Positions 6,970 through 10,125 of a DNA stretch of 10,125 bases are shown one piece after another. The stretch's first letter is position 1. Every line of letters starts with the position of its first letter. Both the position numbers and the translations under genes were made by a program. The notes under the pieces were generated by a model. The model made no database searches. It was not told the origin of the DNA and saw only the letters and a list, made by a program, of their open reading frames with translations. The stretch is from Abditibacteriales bacterium (GTDB lineage: Bacteria; Armatimonadota; Abditibacteriia; Abditibacteriales; JANWYM01): positions 1 through 10,125 of the forward strand of contig JANWYM010000111.1 of NCBI GenBank assembly GCA_025055355.1. The letters run 5' to 3'.

Positions 6970-7359
6970 ATGAAGACAGCCGTTGACCGAAAACAGCGCG
7001 GGCAGGCGGCGGAGGACGTGGCGGCGCGGTTTCTGCAAAGCCAGGGCTACCGCATCCTCACGCGCAACTGGCGCACGCGCTCCGGCGAACTGGACATCGT
7101 CGCCGAAGACCGCGCCACCGTTGTCTTTGTGGAGGTGCGCTCCAAACGCTCCGATGACCCAACGAGTCCGCAGGAAACTATCACCGCTAAAAAGCAACAG
7201 CAAGTCTCTCACGCTGCCCTCGCTTACGTCGCGCAGCACAACATCCAAAACCGCGATTGTCGCTTCGATGTCGTCGAGGTGTTTCTGAACCCTGACGGCA
7301 AGCCGGCGCGTGTGAACCTCATCAAGAACGCATTTGAACTGCGGGGCGCAAAGTTGTAG
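6970..7359 (+). CDS. yraN: YraN/UPF0102-family endonuclease-like protein
   Basis: A 129-residue protein, the usual length for UPF0102. It shows the family signature: RGQAAEDVAARFLQSQGY with the conserved Glu15, then SGELDIVAEDRATVVFVEVRSK, giving the restriction-endonuclease-fold residues D42 and E55-V-R57, followed by the lysine-rich TAKKQQQVSHAALAYV helix and a C-terminal CRFDVVEVF strand. Family members are predicted nucleases with a poorly defined role in DNA repair or recombination. The ATG at 6970 is chosen because an upstream in-frame ATG at 6883 would add 29 residues encoded by the repeat cluster. No Shine-Dalgarno is evident at 6970. The zinc-ribbon gene begins 13 bp after the stop, implying one transcript. 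Confidence 0.9.
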   Translation: MKTAVDRKQRGQAAEDVAARFLQSQGYRILTRNWRTRSGELDIVAEDRATVVFVEVRSKRSDDPTSPQETITAKKQQQVSHAALAYVAQHNIQNRDCRFDVVEVFLNPDGKPARVNLIKNAFELRGAKL

Positions 7360-7372
7360 AGGTTGTTGCACC

Positions 7373-7606
7373 ATGAACGACGCATCATCAGCCGGGAACC
7401 AACTGAGTCTTTTCGACGTTCTGACAAAAGAGCGCGGACCGCGCCGGCGGCTGCCGCGCAAGCGGGCGTCCCCTGCGCGGGCGGCGAGCGGCGAGCCGAC
7501 GATGTTTGAAGACCGCCGCTGCGGGTTCTGCGGGGCGCAGACGACGATTGTGGGTGACGCGGGCATGTGCGAGAGTTGCGGCGCGGTGCTGCTGCGTGAG
7601 GGATGA
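7373..7606 (+). CDS. Small zinc-ribbon protein with a beta-clamp-binding-like motif
   Basis: A 77-residue protein; ATG 7373 follows TAGAGG with a 10-base spacing. The N-terminus contains QLSLF (residues 10-14), an exact match to the QL(S/D)LF pentapeptide by which bacterial polymerases and repair proteins bind the sliding clamp DnaN. Next comes a basic, Arg/Lys/Pro-rich linker (residues 21-38), then a zinc ribbon with two CxxC knuckles: C50/C53 and C66/C69. This layout (clamp motif, basic linker, zinc ribbon) suggests a DNA-associated accessory factor, and the adjacent yraN nuclease gene is consistent with that. No family name is recognised, and the clamp interaction is inference. Confidence 0.7.
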   Translation: MNDASSAGNQLSLFDVLTKERGPRRRLPRKRASPARAASGEPTMFEDRRCGFCGAQTTIVGDAGMCESCGAVLLREG

Positions 7607-7662
7607 ACGTCGGAAACCTTCCCTCGCAGCGGACAGTCTAAAAAGCGGGTTTTGAGGTTGCC

Positions 7663-8163
7663 ATGATGCGACGACTCTCCGCGACAATTGTGTTAGCAGG
7701 TCTGGCGGCGTTTGCTCTTTTGCCTCGGTTAGCTGGCAACTGGGTATGTCCCGACGGCACGCCCTGTCGTTACGTCGGGGGCGCGACGTTTGAATGTGTC
7801 TCGTGCTTATCCCCTTCCCCGCAGAAAGCCCCCCCGTGCTGCCCGAAAAAGCGACCTGCTGCCCACCGTTGCCCGCATGGGCTTCTGCCCGTGAGGGTGC
7901 GCGTCTCGTCCTCGCAACCTGCACGTTTTATCGCCGCGGAGGATACGTGCCGCTGTCAGTTTGTGCCTGCCCACGGCAACCGCCTGAACGCGGGGCAACC
8001 AAAATCGTTCTCACTGAACCTCCTGGGCGAGACGCCGGTTCTGTTTGTTCATCTCCTCCGTTTTTCTCCTCAGAGCGAATTCTTATCCCCCGAGGACGAC
8101 TCTATCGGCGCGTGTGAAGGTCTCGCGCCGCCCCCCAGCCGTGCTCCTCCGCTCGGTGCGTGA
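7663..8163 (+). CDS. Exported cysteine-rich hypothetical protein
   Basis: A 166-residue protein preceded by TTGAGG 7 bases before ATG 7663 (a second ATG follows at once). A signal peptide or N-terminal anchor covers residues 1-25 (MMRRLSATIVLAGLAAFALL). The mature part is rich in Cys: C29, C35, C45, C48, the C59-C60 pair, C70, C96, C98 and C151. CPDGTPC and FECVSC are the clearest clusters. The C-terminus is Pro-rich (APPPSRAPP). I do not recognise a named family. Paired Cys and an exported location suit metal binding or disulfide bonding. It precedes the beta-barrel gene by 50 bp and may share a transcript with it and with the HMA selenoprotein gene. Confidence 0.65.
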   Translation: MMRRLSATIVLAGLAAFALLPRLAGNWVCPDGTPCRYVGGATFECVSCLSPSPQKAPPCCPKKRPAAHRCPHGLLPVRVRVSSSQPARFIAAEDTCRCQFVPAHGNRLNAGQPKSFSLNLLGETPVLFVHLLRFSPQSEFLSPEDDSIGACEGLAPPPSRAPPLGA

Positions 8164-8213
8164 ATCAAGGCGCATCGAGACTACAATGACTTTCAAATAG
8201 GAGGGGCAACATC

Positions 8214-9131
8214 ATGAGATCTCGATCGCTGCACGCGGCAGCGTGCCTGGCGTTGCTGCTCGCCACGCCCGTCCACGCCCATGAACCGCTGTGGGGCGAG
8301 GCGGCAAGCACGGTCGGCACGGGGATATTTCATCCCGACGTGAAGTTCGAGGTCAGGCGCAACTTCCGTTTGCTGCATGGCAGAGACCCAGCCAACAATC
8401 CCACGGACTTGCATCTTTCGCGCAGCACGCAGCGCATCGCCTTAGATTACGGTATGGGACCGAAGATGAACCTGCGGCTGGACGTGCCGATTGAGCGGCT
8501 GCGGATGTCCGAAACGGTTGCCGGTGTTCTCGTGAGCAGCCGCTACACGGAAGTGGGCGACGTGGAAATGAGCGTCAAGCGTCGCATCGCCCTCCGCGTG
8601 GGCGCAGGAACGAAGAGCCAGCAAGCCATGTCGTTTGGGCTGCGACTGCCGACGGGGAGCACCTCGAAGCGCAACAGCCACGGCGACCTCATTCCTCCGG
8701 ACATGCAGCCTGGCACGGGCACGTTTGGCGTCCGACTGGGCTACATGACCACCCGCGAGACGCGAAAAAACACCGTGTGGTTCAGCGCGTTCTGGGAAGA
8801 GCCGCTGCGGCGCCGACGTTTCACACCGTCCCGCGAGGTGGAGTTCGATGCCTCCTACGGTCACTGGCTCAAGTTCCCTGAGAGCCTCCCGGACTTAGGG
8901 ACGATGTTATCACTCGGCGTGCGGGGACATTGGTTCAGCAAGCACCGCCTGCCGACCGGGCTTGACCCGAATTCGGGCGGCGCGATGCTGGCTTCGCACA
9001 TCACGTTCGTCGCCCAGAAGGACCAGTATCAGTTGCGCCTCGGTTTGCTTGTTCCGCTGCGGCAGCGGGTCAATGGCACGCAGCCGGCGGAGCGGATGGA
9101 GTTGCGGGTGGGGTTAGAAGGTTTTTTTTGA
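8214..9131 (+). CDS. Outer-membrane beta-barrel protein (MetA/phenol-degradation transporter-like)
   Basis: A 305-residue protein with a strong ribosome binding site (AGGAGG, 9 bases before the ATG) and a signal peptide cleaved after VHA (residue 22), giving a mature start HEPLWGE. The body alternates amphipathic strands and turns, including MSFGLRLPTGSTSK followed by LIPPDMQPGTGTFGVRLGY, a pattern typical of the MetA-pathway/transporter barrel family (PF13557 type). It ends in LRVGLEGFF with the C-terminal Phe used for barrel assembly. The gene ends in an 8-T run (9122-9129). A role as an envelope pore or channel is inferred. Its position between two exported putative metal-binding proteins suggests metal or toxicant handling. 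Confidence 0.68.
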   Translation: MRSRSLHAAACLALLLATPVHAHEPLWGEAASTVGTGIFHPDVKFEVRRNFRLLHGRDPANNPTDLHLSRSTQRIALDYGMGPKMNLRLDVPIERLRMSETVAGVLVSSRYTEVGDVEMSVKRRIALRVGAGTKSQQAMSFGLRLPTGSTSKRNSHGDLIPPDMQPGTGTFGVRLGYMTTRETRKNTVWFSAFWEEPLRRRRFTPSREVEFDASYGHWLKFPESLPDLGTMLSLGVRGHWFSKHRLPTGLDPNSGGAMLASHITFVAQKDQYQLRLGLLVPLRQRVNGTQPAERMELRVGLEGFF

Positions 9132-9142
9132 ATGCACTTAGA

Positions 9143-9170
9143 GGGATGCAGGGATGCATCCCTGCATCCC
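9143..9170. repeat. 28-bp perfect palindrome before the selenoprotein gene
   Basis: The sequence GGGATGCAGGGATG is followed directly by its exact reverse complement (9157-9170), making a 12-bp RNA stem with a 4-base loop. It lies between the beta-barrel stop (9131) and the ribosome binding site of the HMA gene. There is no proper T-run after it. It could act as an intercistronic stabiliser, a partial terminator or a dimeric protein site. Confidence 0.7.
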
Positions 9171-9200
9171 CTGTTGATTGTCTGAGAGGGAGACCGTATC

Positions 9201-9755
9201 ATGAAAAAATCAATTGCCACTCTGCTCGTCACGCTCGCTGTTGCGGGCTCAGCATGGGCGGATGTGAAGAAAGTGTGGATTGGTGTGGACGGCATCACCT
9301 GAGCCGACTGACAGTTTGCCCTCGTTAAGGGGGTCAAACGCCTGGCAGGCGTGGACAAGGTGGACATGCGCACCAAAGAGCGCAATGGCGGCGTTTACGT
9401 GACTTTCAAAAGTGGCGTCGTTCCCGACGTTCCCAAAGCGTTGGACGCCATCGCCAACGCGGGCAGTTTCAAGCCGCGCGCGGACGACGTATTCTTCACT
9501 GTGACGGGGACCGTCGCGTCTGAAAACGGTCAGTTCGTTTTGACGTTGGACAACGTGAAGACGCCGACGAAGTTTGTGCTGCTGGCGTGGGAGACAAGCG
9601 ATGGTGCGGCAGCGTTTGCCAAGGTCAAAGAGTTTGCAGCGCAGAGCGCGGCGGTGGAGTTGGAGGGGCAATGGTTGCCTCATACCGAGCCGAGCGACAA
9701 AAAGTCGCCACCGGCGTTGAAGGTGCAGAGGGTCGCTGCGGCGAAGGGCAAATGA
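9201..9755 (+). CDS. Putative HMA/MerP-like periplasmic selenoprotein with UxxU metal motif
   Basis: Read with TGA at 9300-9302 and 9309-9311 as selenocysteine, this is a 184-residue protein. AGAGGGAG lies about 9 bases before the ATG. Residues 1-20 are a signal peptide (cleavage AWA/D). Residues 22-95 follow the heavy-metal-associated domain: VWIGVDGIT-U34-A-D-U37-QFALVKGVKRLAGVDKV, then VYVTF and the VPKALDAIANAGSF helix. The two TGAs fall exactly on the two Cys of the GxTCxxC metal motif, and no other stop interrupts the frame. The protein contains no Cys. Residues about 103-178 look like a small beta domain (VTGTVASENGQFVLTL, VELEGQW, ALKVQRV), possibly OB-like. A conventional call would see only residues 51-184 from GTG 9351. 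The alternative, a double nonsense mutation, is unlikely. Sec machinery genes are not in the window. Confidence 0.8.
9314..9339 (+). promoter_or_regulatory. Candidate bacterial SECIS hairpin A (for the first TGA)
   Basis: In RNA, G9314-UUUG-CCCUC pairs with GGGGG-(U bulge at 9334)-CAAA-C9339. This gives ten pairs (one G-U) with one bulged U and a five-base loop GUUAA at 9324-9328. G is the first loop base. The loop starts 21 bases after the first TGA, within the 16-37-base window described for bacterial SECIS elements, and 12 bases after the second. Drawn by eye; no folding energy was computed. Confidence 0.5.
9338..9352 (+). promoter_or_regulatory. Candidate bacterial SECIS hairpin B (for the second TGA)
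   Basis: ACGCCU (9338-9343) pairs with AGGCGU (9347-9352) around a GGC triloop starting with two G. The loop begins 32 bases after the second TGA, again inside the usual range for bacterial SECIS elements. It abuts hairpin A, so the two could stack or serve one TGA each. The stem is short, so this is less certain than hairpin A. Confidence 0.4.
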
Positions 9756-9790
9756 TGTTAAAGCGTTCCCCTAATCCGCGCCAAGCACGC

Positions 9791-9915
9791 TAAGAGCCGA
9801 TCCCAAAAACTCCCCTCCTTGCCAAGGAGGGGTTGGGGGAGGTTCAAAAGGGGGACATCAACCCCCTGTTATCCACCTGGCGCAGAGGGACAGCCATTTT
9901 TGGGATCGGCTCTTA
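9791..9915. mobile_element. 125-bp MITE-like element with 19-bp perfect terminal inverted repeats
   Basis: TAAGAGCCGATCCCAAAAA at 9791-9809 is repeated perfectly inverted at 9897-9915. GAGCC-type ends with TA/TTA borders recall IS5-group insertion sequences, but no transposase is present, so it would be a non-autonomous derivative. Inside are a 10-bp-arm hairpin (CCCCTCCTTG 9812-9821 with 9823-9832) and a second stem of GGGGG/CCCCC (9850-9854 with 9862-9866). Confidence 0.65.
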
Positions 9916-9931
9916 GAGCCTATCCCAAAAA
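9915..9931. repeat. Partial third copy of the MITE end
   Basis: AGAGCCTATCCCAAAAA matches the left end of the adjacent element at 16 of 17 bases and starts where that element ends. No matching inverted partner is found to the right within the window, so it may be a solo end or the start of a second, truncated insertion. Confidence 0.5.
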
Positions 9932-9946
9932 TCGTTCTCGGCGACT

Positions 9947-10110
9947 GTCGTTGCGAGCGCGGCGAAGCCATCCCCGCCGCAGGAGGCGTCATTGCGAGCG
10001 CGGCGAAGCCATCCCTGCCCCAGGAGGCGTCATTGTGAGCGTAGCGAAGCCATGCCCTGCGCGGCAGCAATCTCCTCCGCGGGGGATGGCTTCGCTGCGC
10101 TCGCAATGAC
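9947..10110. repeat. 41-bp-period repeat array, three direct units and one inverted
   Basis: Units beginning GTCRTTGYGAGCGNRGCGAAGCC start at 9947, 9988 and 10029, exactly 41 bases apart. A fourth copy is inverted and ends at 10110 (GGATGGCTTCGCTGCGCTCG and onward). The core resembles the dispersed extragenic repeat with GCGAGCG...GCGAAGC seen in many bacterial genomes. Units 1 to 3 could pair with the inverted copy to form a long hairpin. No gene is supported in 9756-10125. Confidence 0.75.
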
Positions 10111-10125
10111 AGGCATTCGATGGAC

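Noticed and set aside
7388..7924. A leftward frame of 178 codons
   Set aside because: It is antisense to the zinc-ribbon and Cys-rich genes, which both have ribosome binding sites and recognisable features.
9351..9755. A separate 134-residue gene starting at GTG 9351
   Set aside because: It would begin in the middle of the HMA domain without a signal peptide or ribosome binding site. The ATG at 9201 has both and is in the same frame through the two TGAs.
9753..9761. The terminal TGA read as a third selenocysteine (Lys-Sec-Cys, then TAA)
   Set aside because: The next stop is only two codons on, no convincing hairpin follows at the right distance, and nothing in the family supports a C-terminal Sec-Cys tail. 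It is kept only as a curiosity.
9819..10109. Frames of 80-96 codons across the right-edge repeats
   Set aside because: They are translations of the 41-bp repeat array and the MITE-like element, giving low-complexity Arg-rich products.
9947..10110. CRISPR array
   Set aside because: The period is 41 bases but almost the whole unit is repeated with no unique spacers, and one unit is inverted.

Overview
The window is about 10.1 kb of GC-rich (roughly 60%) DNA from a diderm bacterium. Diderm status is supported by a lipoprotein-type solute-binding protein, several Sec signal peptides and a beta-barrel protein ending in Phe. The mix of amidohydrolase-2 paralogues, BIG2-like surface proteins, an Uma2-like remnant and word-like intergenic repeats would suit Armatimonadota/Fervidibacteria-like or related thermophile genomes. 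That assignment is inference with low confidence; no rRNA or marker gene is present.

Left part (1-4850): the 3' part of a large secreted beta-rich protein reads rightward and converges on a leftward pair, a CsgG/LpoB-like exported protein with two copies of its domain followed 13 bp later by an SRPBCC protein. A 115-bp element with perfect 17-bp inverted ends and two nested hairpins separates this pair from a leftward, permease-less ABC sugar-type solute-binding lipoprotein.

Middle (4850-7610): a gene-poor stretch holds a possible broken Uma2 fragment and a plausible sigma70 promoter. Then come two rightward amidohydrolase-2 (TIM-barrel) paralogues; the first has lost the HxH metal motif. 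They are followed by yraN and a 77-residue zinc-ribbon protein carrying a canonical beta-clamp-binding pentapeptide near its N-terminus.

Right part (7660-9760): three rightward genes encode exported proteins: a Cys-rich protein, an outer-membrane beta-barrel, and a periplasmic heavy-metal-associated (HMA/MerP-like) protein. In the last, both Cys codons of the CxxC metal motif are in-frame TGA. The gene has a good ribosome binding site, a signal peptide and otherwise uninterrupted homology-like sequence on both sides of the TGAs. Two RNA hairpins lie directly downstream, each with G at the loop start and at a bacterial-SECIS-like distance from one TGA. I read this as a selenoprotein with a UxxU metal site and no cysteine. 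It is the most notable item in the window, and a standard gene caller would truncate or miss it. The three genes may form an envelope metal-handling module; the function is inferred.

Right edge (9760-10125): no gene. There is a 125-bp MITE-like element with perfect 19-bp inverted ends, an abutting partial copy of its end, and a 41-bp-period repeat array (three direct units and one inverted).
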